A stretch of 64,000 nt of DNA from assembly GCF_900103325.1 (NCBI RefSeq), contig NZ_FMXM01000005.1:1-64000 (forward strand). Reading direction: 5' to 3'. Below, in pieces: positions 20,228 through 28,283 of the stretch. Source of the stretch: Mesorhizobium qingshengii (lineage in GTDB: Bacteria; Pseudomonadota; Alphaproteobacteria; Rhizobiales; Rhizobiaceae). Made by a program: the position numbers and the translations under genes. The notes beneath the pieces are model-generated. The model was not told the DNA's origin. It worked only from the letters and a program-made list of their open reading frames with translations, and searched no databases. How positions within the stretch are numbered: position 1 is the first letter of the stretch; each line of letters opens with the position of its first letter.

Positions 20228-21277
20228 TCAGGTCGCTTCGAGCACCATGTTGAGCGGGGTCTGGGCAGCCCGCCGGACACGAGAGAAACCGCCTGACCGG
20301 ATCACCTCGGCCAGCTGCTTCTCCCCCGCTTGTGCGCCAAGCGCGAGGCCCGTTTCCTGTGCCAGCGATGTGGGAACGCAGATCATGGTCGAGGCCGAGT
20401 AGTAGAGCCGTCCGACCGGATTGATATTTTCCTCCAGAGTGTCTCCTGCCATGGGCTCCACGACCATCCAGGTTCCACCGTCTTTCAGCGAATTGCGGAT
20501 ATGCGCCGCCGCGGCCTTTGGATCGCCCATATCGTGCAAGCAGTCGAAGCAAGTGACCAGATCGAAGTCGCGCCCGCCAAAGTCCTGCGCCCGGCCGACC
20601 TCAAAATGCAGGTTCGTTAGCCCGTGCGACCGGGCGTGCGCGGTCGCGGCGGCAATCGAGGCCGGATGGAAGTCGTAACCTATGAATCGGGAGTCGGGAA
20701 ATGCCTGCGCCATCAGGACCGTCGATACCCCGTGCCCACACCCGACGTCGGCCACCGACGCACCCGCCTTCAATTTGTCGACGACTCCGTCAAGCGCCGG
20801 CAGCCACTCTTTCACCAGGGCATTGACATAGCCCGGCCGGAACAGGCGCGACACCGCACAGAACAGACAACCTGCTTGATCGCCCCAAGCAACGCCACGC
20901 CCGGTCTTGAAAGCCGATTGCACCTTTGGCTGGTTCTCGACCATGGCAGCCGCGGTATCGAACCCGCCAATCAGATTGACCGGGCTGTCGGGTTCCGCAA
21001 ATACGAATGACTGCTCGGGCGTCAGCGAGAACCGCCCATGTTCATGGTGCACGTAGCCAGATGCTGTCTGCGCCGCCAGCCATTCGCGAACGTAGCGGCG
21101 CGCGCATCCTGCGGCATCGGCAAGTTCGTCGGCCTTCGCCGGCCCGATCTCCTTGAGCGTCTTGTACAGGCCCAGCGCATCTCCGATTCGAACCAACGGT
21201 ACGCTGACTGCACCGCCAAGGTCGCCCAGGATGCGGCCTACCAGTTCATTGAGCGTGGTTTCATTGAGTTGTGTCAT
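20228..21277 (-). CDS. Class I SAM-dependent methyltransferase with N-terminal winged-helix domain
   Basis: A 349-aa protein. Residues about 25-100 look like a winged-helix/dimerisation domain (LGLYKTLKEIG, then AGCARRYVREWLAA). The catalytic Rossmann domain follows, with motif I VADVGCGHGVSTVLMA (about 180), the acidic strand-2 loop IGYDFHP, and LVTCFDCLHDMGDP. The layout resembles the Rv2258c type of mycobacteria and O-methyltransferases of natural products. Substrate is unknown. The gene lies 155 bp downstream of the hydrolase-LuxR regulator on the same strand, suggesting it may be that regulator's target. Confidence 0.82.
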   Translation of the reverse strand: MTQLNETTLNELVGRILGDLGGAVSVPLVRIGDALGLYKTLKEIGPAKADELADAAGCARRYVREWLAAQTASGYVHHEHGRFSLTPEQSFVFAEPDSPVNLIGGFDTAAAMVENQPKVQSAFKTGRGVAWGDQAGCLFCAVSRLFRPGYVNALVKEWLPALDGVVDKLKAGASVADVGCGHGVSTVLMAQAFPDSRFIGYDFHPASIAAATAHARSHGLTNLHFEVGRAQDFGGRDFDLVTCFDCLHDMGDPKAAAAHIRNSLKDGGTWMVVEPMAGDTLEENINPVGRLYYSASTMICVPTSLAQETGLALGAQAGEKQLAEVIRSGGFSRVRRAAQTPLNMVLEAT

Positions 21278-21432
21278 GTTGGGTTCCTCCGGATCTTCGG
21301 ACGGCTTGTAGTCCCGTCAATCCAAGGATGAGACACCCGGTGGGAATGCGCATGATGCGACGGTCCCGCGCAGGCAAGAAAATCAAGCCAAAACCAGGGA
21401 CAGATGTCCCGCATTTGTGGCCTGCGACGATC

Positions 21433-22515
21433 TCAATCGGACTGAGACGCTCGCCCTCTGTCGGACAGCGTCATCACGATCGCCTGCGATCGGCTATGCA
21501 CGCCAAGCTTACTGAAGATCATCGACAATTGGTTGCGCACGGTCTTCACACTTTTGCAAAGGCGTTGCGCGATCGCACGGTTGTCAAGCCCCTCTTTGAC
21601 CAGATCCAGAAGCGCCGCCTCGGCTGGTGTCAGAGCGGCCTCGCGGATCGCGCGCGGCTGCCTGGGCCGGCCGTGCCCCAGGAAATCGTCAAGTTCGTCC
21701 TGGAACACCGACCAGGCTGGCTCGGTCGGCAGGAGAACATGATTCTTGCTTTCAAGCGGTAGGAAGCGCGCTCCAGGGATCGCTGCAGCAAGCTTGCAGC
21801 CTTCATCGAACGGCACGCGCATGTCCCCGCGGCTATGCGCGATCAACGTCGGCACGCGGAGTTTTGCCGCGAAGTCCAGTACATCGATCCCCTGCATTTG
21901 CCAGAGCAGGCGGGCGGCTACGTCAGCGCTTGCCGTCACGCGCTCCAGATCGCCCCACCAGCGATGCTGTTCGGGTGTCCCGTCCGGGATGAAAAGATTG
22001 GTGAAGAACCGACAGAACGCAGGATTTTCGCGTCCCCAGCCAATGCGAACAAAATTGACAAGTGTTTCGGCTTCCAACCGTTCGGCCTCGGTCCGCGCTC
22101 GAACTCTCGCACCCTGACCATAGGCGTTCAGGAGCACCAGATGCGACACCCGCTCAGGATGCCGGAGTGCATATGCGATGCTGAGAGCGCCGCCTTGCGA
22201 AAGACCCAGCAGAACGAAGCTTGGCTGCCCGATGGTCGCCGTCACTGCGTCCAGGTCTGCGTGCCACGCTTCGATCGAGAGGTCGGCGACATGGCGATCC
22301 GATAAACCGCAGCCGCGTGGATCGTAGCGCACGAACTGGTTGCGGGCCGAAAGGGCCTGGAGCCACGGCCGCCAAACCGGACTTTCGAGGTCATAATCGA
22401 CATGGCTCAACCAGTGCGCCGCCCGCACGATCACCTTTCCCTCCCCGCATGATGCGACAGCGATGCGGGTACCATCCTCGGACGTGCAGAACCGGATATT
22501 CTGGCTGAGTTTCAT
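21433..22515 (-). CDS. Alpha/beta hydrolase fused to a LuxR-type DNA-binding domain
   Basis: A 360-aa two-domain protein. Residues 1 to about 280 form an alpha/beta hydrolase with RYDPRGCGLSD near the oxyanion region, the nucleophile elbow GLSQGG (Ser about 106), a candidate acid in SRGDMRVPF and the catalytic His in ESKNHVL. Residues about 290-350 are a LuxR/GerE helix-turn-helix (LTPAEAALLDLVKEGLDNRAIA, then CKSVKTVRNQLSMIFSKLG). The catalytic residues look intact, so this may be a sensor that binds or hydrolyses a small ester or lactone and changes DNA binding accordingly. It precedes a methyltransferase gene on the same strand. Confidence 0.86.
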   Translation of the reverse strand: MKLSQNIRFCTSEDGTRIAVASCGEGKVIVRAAHWLSHVDYDLESPVWRPWLQALSARNQFVRYDPRGCGLSDRHVADLSIEAWHADLDAVTATIGQPSFVLLGLSQGGALSIAYALRHPERVSHLVLLNAYGQGARVRARTEAERLEAETLVNFVRIGWGRENPAFCRFFTNLFIPDGTPEQHRWWGDLERVTASADVAARLLWQMQGIDVLDFAAKLRVPTLIAHSRGDMRVPFDEGCKLAAAIPGARFLPLESKNHVLLPTEPAWSVFQDELDDFLGHGRPRQPRAIREAALTPAEAALLDLVKEGLDNRAIAQRLCKSVKTVRNQLSMIFSKLGVHSRSQAIVMTLSDRGRASQSD

Positions 22516-22549
22516 CGCCCAAGAATATCGCAGTGGGGCGCCACGCGAC

Positions 22550-22559
22550 AGACCGGTCT
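22550..22559. promoter_or_regulatory. Short palindrome upstream of the LuxR-hydrolase gene
   Basis: AGACCGGTCT is a perfect 10-bp palindrome 35 bp upstream of the regulator start, inside a larger imperfect inverted repeat reaching about 22576. LuxR-type proteins often bind such dyads, so it could be an autoregulatory site. This is inference from position only. Confidence 0.25.
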
Positions 22560-22761
22560 CCGAGGCCGGTTGGTCTCATGATGTCCGTTAGATCCGGCTC
22601 GCAATGGCAGGCCCATTTGGGGGCCCCCTACGGGTCGTGGCAGTCGAGCCGCATGGCGCGCCAAAACCAGATGCGCAGGCGCGCGTCTGACGCAAGATCG
22701 ATACCGTTTCAGAGACAATCCGGTGAAGGAGCGGCGAGAAGCCGCCCTTGCTTCAACCAGA

Positions 22762-23586
22762 TCAGAAGATCGAGTTGGTGATCTCTTTTAGCGGCCCGAG
22801 AAGCACCGATCCTTCCGGCACGCCGGCGTCGATCGGGATGGCCTTGCGGTTGCCCGTCGCCACCATGGGCTGACCGATGTCGGCGGTAACGATGACCGGG
22901 GTCTTGGAAGGCACGCGATCATAGAGATCGATGATGTCCTGGTTTATAAGGCGTACGCAGCCTGACGAGACCGATTTGCCGATCGAGTTCCATTCCGGCG
23001 AGCCATGCAGCCGATAGAGCGTGTCCACGTTGCCCTGGAAAAGATAGAGCGCGCGCGCGCCGAGAGGGTTCTTGAGCCCGCCGGGCATGCCGCCATTGTC
23101 GGCGCTGTAAGGCTTTAGTTCCGGCTGCCGAGCGATCATCTCATCCGGCGGTGTCCACTTCGGCCATTTCTGCTTCCACTGGACCACGGCGTCGCCGGAC
23201 CATTCGAAGCCAGCGCGGCCGAGACCCACACCATAGCGGATGGCCTGGCCGCCTGGGCGCACGAGATAGAGGTGGTGGCCGGTCGTGTCGACGATAAGCG
23301 TGCCTGGCTTCTGTCCCGTCGGATCGGGAACGATCTGACGCAGGTACTGTGGATCGATCTTCTGGAACGGTATCGCCGGAAGGTCGAAACCGCCATCGCT
23401 GACGGCCGCGTACATCGTCGCATAATCGGGCAGAGGTGGCTCTACATAGGTTGGCGGCGGCGGCTCGACTGGTCCCGGTCCAGTGGTGGCGCATGCGGAA
23501 ACCGCGATCGAAGCGGCGCCCAATGCAGCGGCGTTCAGGAAGCCGCGACGGCTCAGGCGGTAGGATTCGATTTCGGTTGTGGACAT
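22762..23586 (-). CDS. L,D-transpeptidase (YkuD domain), exported
   Basis: A 274-aa cell-wall enzyme that forms 3-3 cross-links or attaches proteins to peptidoglycan. The N-terminus carries a twin-arginine-like signal with a lipobox-like cysteine (SRRGFLNAAALG, then VSACAT), followed by a proline-rich linker. The YkuD catalytic motif appears at the C-terminal third as HGSPEWNSIG, then SSGCVRL, with the nucleophilic Cys in SGCVR. Rhizobiales typically encode many such paralogues. It is a single-gene unit on the minus strand. Confidence 0.92.
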   Translation of the reverse strand: MSTTEIESYRLSRRGFLNAAALGAASIAVSACATTGPGPVEPPPPTYVEPPLPDYATMYAAVSDGGFDLPAIPFQKIDPQYLRQIVPDPTGQKPGTLIVDTTGHHLYLVRPGGQAIRYGVGLGRAGFEWSGDAVVQWKQKWPKWTPPDEMIARQPELKPYSADNGGMPGGLKNPLGARALYLFQGNVDTLYRLHGSPEWNSIGKSVSSGCVRLINQDIIDLYDRVPSKTPVIVTADIGQPMVATGNRKAIPIDAGVPEGSVLLGPLKEITNSIF

Positions 23587-23760
23587 GGTTGCCTTCTTTA
23601 GGTCTCAAATCGCAACAAAGCGTGAATACGCCGGCTGCTGCGCGGGTGCCTTACAACACCCGGCGCGATAGGCGGTTCCGATTCTGGCTTGAAGGTGGAA
23701 AAAGAAAGGCGAAGCTGTGACTGCGCCGCCACTGTGGCGCCAGGGACACAGGTTTGCGAC

Positions 23761-24423
23761 CTAGCTGCCGGACACCAGAGCTTCGAGGGTTGGCAGGATC
23801 AGGGCCGGTGGAAAATCCCGGTATTCCTCGGGCTGGTTGGAACGGTTGATCCATACCGTGCGGAAGCCGAACTTGGTGGCGCCTGCGATGTCCCAGCGAT
23901 TGGAGGACTGGAAGGAAACCGCGCCGGGGTAGAGCCGCTGGCTGGTGGTGACCATGTCGTAGACCGAGGGATCGGTCTTGAACCGCCGCACCGCATCGAC
24001 GGAATAGACATCGTCCAAGACCTGGTCGAGCGCGGCGGACTTCACCGCTGCCTCGAGCATTTCCGGCGAGCCGTTGGAGAGGATCGCCAGTCTCGCTCCA
24101 GAAGCCTTGAGCGCCTTGAGGACGGCCGGCACCTCGGGATAGCAATCCAGCCGCCAGTAAGCGTCCAGCAGTTTTGCCTTGAGGCTGGGATCGGCCGAGG
24201 GGACCTTGCGCAAGGCGAAATCGAGCGCCTGCTCGGTCAATTGCCAGAAATCCGCATAGGCGCCCATCAGCGTCCTCACCCAGGAATATTCGAGCTGCTT
24301 GGCGCGCCAGATCTCGGACAGCAACTGGCCGTCTGGTCCGATCTGATCGGCATGACGGCGAACGGCCGCATGCACGTCGAACAAAGTGCCGTAGGCGTCG
24401 AAAACATAGGTGGCGTATTGCAT
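23761..24423 (-). CDS. Haloacid dehalogenase, type II
   Basis: A 220-aa HAD-superfamily protein. Motif I is VFDAYGTLFDVHAA, with the nucleophilic Asp at about residue 8. Motif II is LSNGSPEML, and the basic residue is in FKTDPSVY. Motif III is represented by SSNRWDIAGATKFGFRTVWINR, as in L-2-haloacid dehalogenases. The predicted reaction is hydrolytic dehalogenation of short 2-haloacids with inversion, although relatives act on other small acids. The ATG at 23761's far end, 24423, was chosen because the nucleophile strand begins right after it; an upstream in-frame start at 24459 would add 12 residues. Confidence 0.88.
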   Translation of the reverse strand: MQYATYVFDAYGTLFDVHAAVRRHADQIGPDGQLLSEIWRAKQLEYSWVRTLMGAYADFWQLTEQALDFALRKVPSADPSLKAKLLDAYWRLDCYPEVPAVLKALKASGARLAILSNGSPEMLEAAVKSAALDQVLDDVYSVDAVRRFKTDPSVYDMVTTSQRLYPGAVSFQSSNRWDIAGATKFGFRTVWINRSNQPEEYRDFPPALILPTLEALVSGS

Positions 24424-24579
24424 GGCAACAGTTTTGAGGCGAGGCGAGGCGAGGTGCAAGCTTTGATTGTGCTGCGCCTGTCGCTGGCCTCAACAAAACT
24501 CCTCGATGCCGGTTGACGCCGCCCGCCAAAGCATCTTCCAATGGCTGTCACACGAGACCGATTGAGACGGGACAACGCG

Positions 24580-25458
24580 ATGACACTGGCGGCAGCGGCA
24601 CAATCCGCGACATGGACTTTCGTCGATGGTGATTGGTACGAGGGCAATGTCGCCATTCTTGGGCCGCGCAGCCACGCCATGTGGCTTGGCACCAGCGTGT
24701 TCGACGGCGGCCGCTGGTTCGAAGGCGTGGCGCCGGATCTAGAGCTCCATGCCGCCAGGGTGAACTCTTCGGCGATTGCGCTTGGCCTCAAGCCGTCCGT
24801 GACCGCCGACAGGATCGTCGGGCTGACATGGGATGGGTTGAAGAAGTTTGATGGCAAGACAGCCGTCTACATCAGGCCGATGTACTGGGCCGAGCATGGC
24901 GGCTACATGGGCGTGCCGGCCGATCCGGCGTCGACCCGGTTTTGCCTTTGCCTCTATGAATCGCCGATGATCCCACCCACCGGCTTTTCGGTGACCGTGT
25001 CGCCGTTCCGGCGCCCGACCATCGAAACCATGCCGACCAACGCCAAGGCCGGCTGCCTCTATCCCAACAACGGCCGTGCCATTCTCGAAGCCAAGATGCG
25101 TGGTTTTGACAACGCGTTGGTGCTCGACATGCTGGGCAACGTCGCCGAGACCGGAACCTCGAACATCTTCCTGGTCAAGGACAGCCATGTCTTCACGCCG
25201 GCGCCGAACGGCACCTTCCTGTCCGGCATCACCCGCTCGCGGACGATGACACTGCTTGGCGAGTATGGGTTCAAGACGACTGAAAAGACGCTGTCGGTGC
25301 GCGATTTCCTCGAAGCGGACGAGATTTTTTCGACCGGAAACCATTCCAAGGTGGTGCCGATCACGCGTATCGAGGATCGCAATCTGCAGCCCGGGCCGGT
25401 GGCCAAGAAGGCGCGCGAGCTCTATTGGGATTGGGCGCATTCGACGCCGACTGGCTGA
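24580..25458 (+). CDS. Branched-chain amino acid aminotransferase-like (class IV PLP enzyme)
   Basis: A 292-aa fold-type IV aminotransferase. The PLP lysine is probably in PTNAKAGCLYPNN (about residue 160). The later block is VAETGTSNIFLVKD and FLSGITRSRTM, as in ilvE/dat family members. Predicted activity is transamination of Leu/Ile/Val with 2-oxoglutarate, although the group also includes D-amino acid aminotransferases and 4-amino-4-deoxychorismate lyases. The ATG at 24580 was chosen over 24541 because it fits the usual N-terminus. It is divergent from the dehalogenase. Confidence 0.85.
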   Translation: MTLAAAAQSATWTFVDGDWYEGNVAILGPRSHAMWLGTSVFDGGRWFEGVAPDLELHAARVNSSAIALGLKPSVTADRIVGLTWDGLKKFDGKTAVYIRPMYWAEHGGYMGVPADPASTRFCLCLYESPMIPPTGFSVTVSPFRRPTIETMPTNAKAGCLYPNNGRAILEAKMRGFDNALVLDMLGNVAETGTSNIFLVKDSHVFTPAPNGTFLSGITRSRTMTLLGEYGFKTTEKTLSVRDFLEADEIFSTGNHSKVVPITRIEDRNLQPGPVAKKARELYWDWAHSTPTG

Positions 25459-25561
25459 CGCGTCCGGCTGGGCCTTTTGTCGCTGCGTGGTTCGTTGCGG
25501 AAAACCGTGTGACAGTTTTCCGCAACCCGCTTAGAAAGGGAACTGGCGCTTCATTCCGGAG

Positions 25562-25614
25562 TTGTTCCAGCTCAATCCAGACCTATCTTAATCCGGTATC
25601 GACACCGGATTTTT
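25562..25614 (+). promoter_or_regulatory. Candidate sodB promoter with 5' stem-loop
   Basis: A TTGTTC (25562-25567) and a TATCTT (25584-25589) are spaced by 16 nt and could be -35 and -10 boxes. They are followed immediately by a 7-bp inverted repeat (25591-25597 and 25604-25610, loop ATCGAC) and then TTTT. The hairpin would lie at the very start of the sodB mRNA. It could be a leader stabiliser, an attenuator, or the terminator of the upstream aminotransferase gene. Confidence 0.35.
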
Positions 25615-25633
25615 CCACGAGGGAGTATCATCC

Positions 25634-26236
25634 ATGGCTTTTGAATTGCCCGCTCTGCCTTACGACTACGAGGCCTTGCAGCCTTACATGTCGAAAGAGA
25701 CGCTGGAATATCACCATGACAAGCACCACAAGGCCTATGTCGACAACGGCAACAAGCTGGCCGCTGAGGCTGGCATGGGCGATCTTTCGGTCGAAGAGGT
25801 GGTCAAGCAGTCGTTCGGCAAGAATGCCGGCCTGTTCAACAATGCCGCCCAGCACTACAACCACATCCATTTCTGGAAGTGGATGAAGAAGGGCGGCGGC
25901 GGCAACAAATTGCCGGGTGCCCTGCAGAAGGCGGTCGACAGCGATCTCGGCGGCTATGACAAGTTCAAGGCCGACTTCATCGCCGCCGGCACGACGCAGT
26001 TCGGTTCAGGCTGGGCCTGGGTTTCGGTCAAGGACGGCAAGCTGGCGATCTCGAAGACGCCGAATGGCGAAAACCCGCTCGTTCATGGCGCGACGCCGAT
26101 CCTCGGCGTCGATGTCTGGGAACATTCCTACTACATCGACTATCGCAACGCCCGCCCGAAATATCTCGAAGCGTTCGTCGACAGCCTGATCAACTGGGAC
26201 CATGTCCTCGAGCTTTACGAAAAGGCCAAGGCCTGA
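25634..26236 (+). CDS. sodB: Superoxide dismutase, Fe/Mn type
   Basis: A 200-aa cytoplasmic enzyme dismutating superoxide. Metal ligands can be read in order: His in the N-terminal EYHHDKHHKAYV block, His in AAQHYNHIHFW, and Asp plus His in GVDVWEHSYYIDYRN. GSGWAWVS and the C-terminal NWDHVLELY are standard. Sequence alone does not settle iron versus manganese, so the symbol is by common use in rhizobia. A good GAGGGAG-like ribosome-binding site precedes the ATG, and a strong intrinsic terminator follows at 26248. Confidence 0.95.
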   Translation: MAFELPALPYDYEALQPYMSKETLEYHHDKHHKAYVDNGNKLAAEAGMGDLSVEEVVKQSFGKNAGLFNNAAQHYNHIHFWKWMKKGGGGNKLPGALQKAVDSDLGGYDKFKADFIAAGTTQFGSGWAWVSVKDGKLAISKTPNGENPLVHGATPILGVDVWEHSYYIDYRNARPKYLEAFVDSLINWDHVLELYEKAKA

Positions 26237-26247
26237 TCGATTTGCAG

Positions 26248-26279
26248 AAAAGCCCCGGCACACCGGGGCTTTTCTTTTT
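26248..26279 (+). terminator. Intrinsic terminator of sodB
   Basis: An 11-bp perfect stem, AAAAGCCCCGG (26248-26258) pairing with 26263-26273, has the 4-nt loop CACA and is followed by CTTTTTC. It lies 11 nt after the sodB stop. Confidence 0.92.
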
Positions 26280-26394
26280 CCAGCGTCGGGCGGTCGATGC
26301 AGAATTGCGCCCGGCAAAATCCGGCAATCAATAGGGAATATTCACGCCGTCCTGGCCGTTATCGTTCCGTCCCCTTCATCATGGAGCCAAATGA

Positions 26395-26832
26395 ATGAGA
26401 AAGCTTGTCATCGCCATCTCTATGCTCGGCCTCGTCGGTTCGGCGGCTTTTGCCGACCCGATCCTCGATCGGCAGGCTCTGATGAAGGAACGTGGGAAGA
26501 TTGCCGGCGGATTGTCGAAAGTGGTCAACGGCCAGGAGCCCTTCGAGGCAGCGGCGGTGCTAACGGCGTTGCAGGCGCTTCAGGCGAATGCCGAGAAGTT
26601 GGATATTGACGCTCTTTTCCCGGCGGGCAGCGACGCTGGCGATACCACGGCTGCTCCCAAGATCTGGGAAGACATGGCCGGCTTCAAGGCGGTTCACGCC
26701 AAGTATCTCGCTGACGTCAAGGCTGCGGTCGCAGCCGCTCCTGCCGATGTCGACGCTTTGAAGGCGCAGTTCGACACCCTCGGCTCCGATTGCGGCACCT
26801 GCCATCAGACCTACAGGATCAAAAAAGGCTAA
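26395..26832 (+). CDS. Periplasmic cytochrome c of the c'/c556 class
   Basis: A 145-aa protein with a Sec signal peptide (cleavage expected after SAAFA, about residue 20), a four-helix-bundle body, and a single heme-binding CGTCH near the C-terminus (about 134-138). That C-terminal heme position is diagnostic of class II cytochromes. Likely roles are periplasmic electron transfer or gas/redox sensing. The next gene, another cytochrome, starts 9 nt downstream, so the pair is surely cotranscribed. Confidence 0.9.
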   Translation: MRKLVIAISMLGLVGSAAFADPILDRQALMKERGKIAGGLSKVVNGQEPFEAAAVLTALQALQANAEKLDIDALFPAGSDAGDTTAAPKIWEDMAGFKAVHAKYLADVKAAVAAAPADVDALKAQFDTLGSDCGTCHQTYRIKKG

Positions 26833-26841
26833 TCGCGGGCA

Positions 26842-27792
26842 ATGCCCTTGCTGAAGAAACTCGTCGGCGCCGCCCTTATCCTGGGTGGCGTCGGTGCTGT
26901 TGCCGGATGGCTGCTGTCGGCGCCGGTCAAGCTCGACGCTGAAACCCTGGCGCAGCTCGGCCCCGGCGATGCGGCCAGGGGCAAGCGCATTTTCAATGCC
27001 GGCGGCTGTACGTCATGTCATGCCAAGCCTGGTTCCCAGAGTGATGCCCGACTTCAACTGGTCGGCGGTCTCCAACTCAAGACGCCGTTCGGCACCTTCG
27101 TGCCGCCCAACATTTCGCAGGACGCCAAGGATGGCATCGGCGCCTGGTCGGTGGAAGACCTTGCCAATGCCATGCTGAAGGGCGTCTCGCCTTCGGGCGA
27201 GCATTTCTACCCGGCGTTTCCCTACCCGTCCTACGCACGTATGAGGCCCGCCGACATTGCCGATCTCTACGCCTTCCTGAAGACGCTTCCGGCGGTTGCC
27301 GGCAAAGCGCCAGGTCACTCGTTGAGTTTTCCCTTCAACATCCGTCGCGGTCTCGGCTTGTGGAAACGGCTCTATTTGAGCAAGGAGCCGGTGATCGCTT
27401 TCCCTGAGGGCACGCCGGCTCCGGTGATGGCTGGCCGCTATCTGGTCGAGGGACCGGGCCATTGCGGCGAATGCCACACGCCGCGCGCCTTCACCGGCGG
27501 CACCAAGAAGAGCGAATGGCTGGCTGGCGCGGCGGCGGCTGAAGGCAACGGTATCGTGTCGAACATCACCTCGGGCGAGGGCGGCATCGGAAAATGGTCT
27601 GAAGCCGACATAGCCAACTATCTTGAAACCGGCTTTACGCCGGAGTTCGATTCCGCGAGCGGTGCCATGGTCGATGTACAAAAGAACATGGCCGAGCTGA
27701 CTCCGGACGATCGCGCGGCGATCGCCGCTTATCTGAAGGCCATACCGCCGCATCCCAACGGCTACCAGGCTCGCAGGAAGACGGCGAACTGA
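26842..27792 (+). CDS. Membrane-anchored diheme cytochrome c
   Basis: A 316-aa protein with an uncleaved N-terminal transmembrane helix (KKLVGAALILGGVGAVAGWLL) and two class I cytochrome domains. The heme motifs are CTSCH (about residue 56) and CGECH (about 211). Axial Met candidates follow in each half. The pattern resembles cytochrome subunits of membrane alcohol, aldehyde or gluconate dehydrogenases, but no dehydrogenase gene is adjacent. It probably passes electrons from a periplasmic donor, perhaps the preceding c556-type cytochrome, towards a terminal oxidase. Confidence 0.88.
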   Translation: MPLLKKLVGAALILGGVGAVAGWLLSAPVKLDAETLAQLGPGDAARGKRIFNAGGCTSCHAKPGSQSDARLQLVGGLQLKTPFGTFVPPNISQDAKDGIGAWSVEDLANAMLKGVSPSGEHFYPAFPYPSYARMRPADIADLYAFLKTLPAVAGKAPGHSLSFPFNIRRGLGLWKRLYLSKEPVIAFPEGTPAPVMAGRYLVEGPGHCGECHTPRAFTGGTKKSEWLAGAAAAEGNGIVSNITSGEGGIGKWSEADIANYLETGFTPEFDSASGAMVDVQKNMAELTPDDRAAIAAYLKAIPPHPNGYQARRKTAN

Positions 27793-27799
27793 TTTTCGA

Positions 27800-28189
27800 T
27801 TACGGGTGGCGGTCGCCGAGGAAATCGAAGCCGGTTTCGAAGAAATGATTGTAGTCGCAGGTCAATTCCTCGCCGGGCGCAATGTCACGCAACGCATAGG
27901 TCTCCTCGGGCGAGGAGACATCGCAATTTGGATCGTCGTCGTGGTTCATGTAACGCGCGTCGTCGGCTTCGAAGACGATGTAGTTCGGGTCGCGTCGGTC
28001 GGGATAGGAATAGCGGTCGAGATAGGCTTTGACCGGCCCGGTTTCGTTCTCGTAGGTCTCGACCTTGATACGCCGGTCATATTTGGGATCGAGCTTCCAG
28101 ATCAGCGCGCCGCTGGGAATGTGGGCCTTGGCAAAGACACCGATGCCCTGGATGGGCGATTTGTCGAGATAGACGTCGACGAGCAGCAT
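27800..28189 (-). CDS. Small SET-domain protein
   Basis: A 129-aa protein with a near-complete SET fold: an N-terminal IQGIGVFAKAHIPSGALIW, the pseudoknot sequence YMNHDDDPNC, and GEELTCDYNHFFE. The catalytic-region Tyr and the NHxxxPNC block are present, consistent with SAM-dependent lysine methylation. Bacterial substrates are generally unknown. It is a monocistronic minus-strand gene, convergent with the cytochrome gene across 7 bp. Confidence 0.87.
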   Translation of the reverse strand: MLLVDVYLDKSPIQGIGVFAKAHIPSGALIWKLDPKYDRRIKVETYENETGPVKAYLDRYSYPDRRDPNYIVFEADDARYMNHDDDPNCDVSSPEETYALRDIAPGEELTCDYNHFFETGFDFLGDRHP

Positions 28190-28219
28190 GGCAGACCCTT
28201 ACGAGATTGATGATTGGGC

Positions 28220-28245
28220 GGCGCGGCTTTGAAAAAAGCCGCGCC
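28220..28245. other. Stem-loop with GAAA tetraloop
   Basis: An 11-bp perfect stem, GGCGCGGCTTT (28220-28230) pairing with 28235-28245 around a GAAA loop on the plus strand, lies between the oligopeptidase B stop and the SET gene start. There is no following T-run on either strand, so it may act as a Rho-assisted terminator or mRNA 3' stabiliser for the oligopeptidase transcript. Confidence 0.5.
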
Positions 28246-28283
28246 TTGGGTAGCGCGCGACTATCGCAATTGCGAGCGGAAAA

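Noticed and set aside
22533..22781. 82-codon plus-strand frame between the LuxR-hydrolase and transpeptidase genes
   Set aside because: It has no ribosome-binding site, no family pattern, and overlaps the 3' end of the transpeptidase gene.
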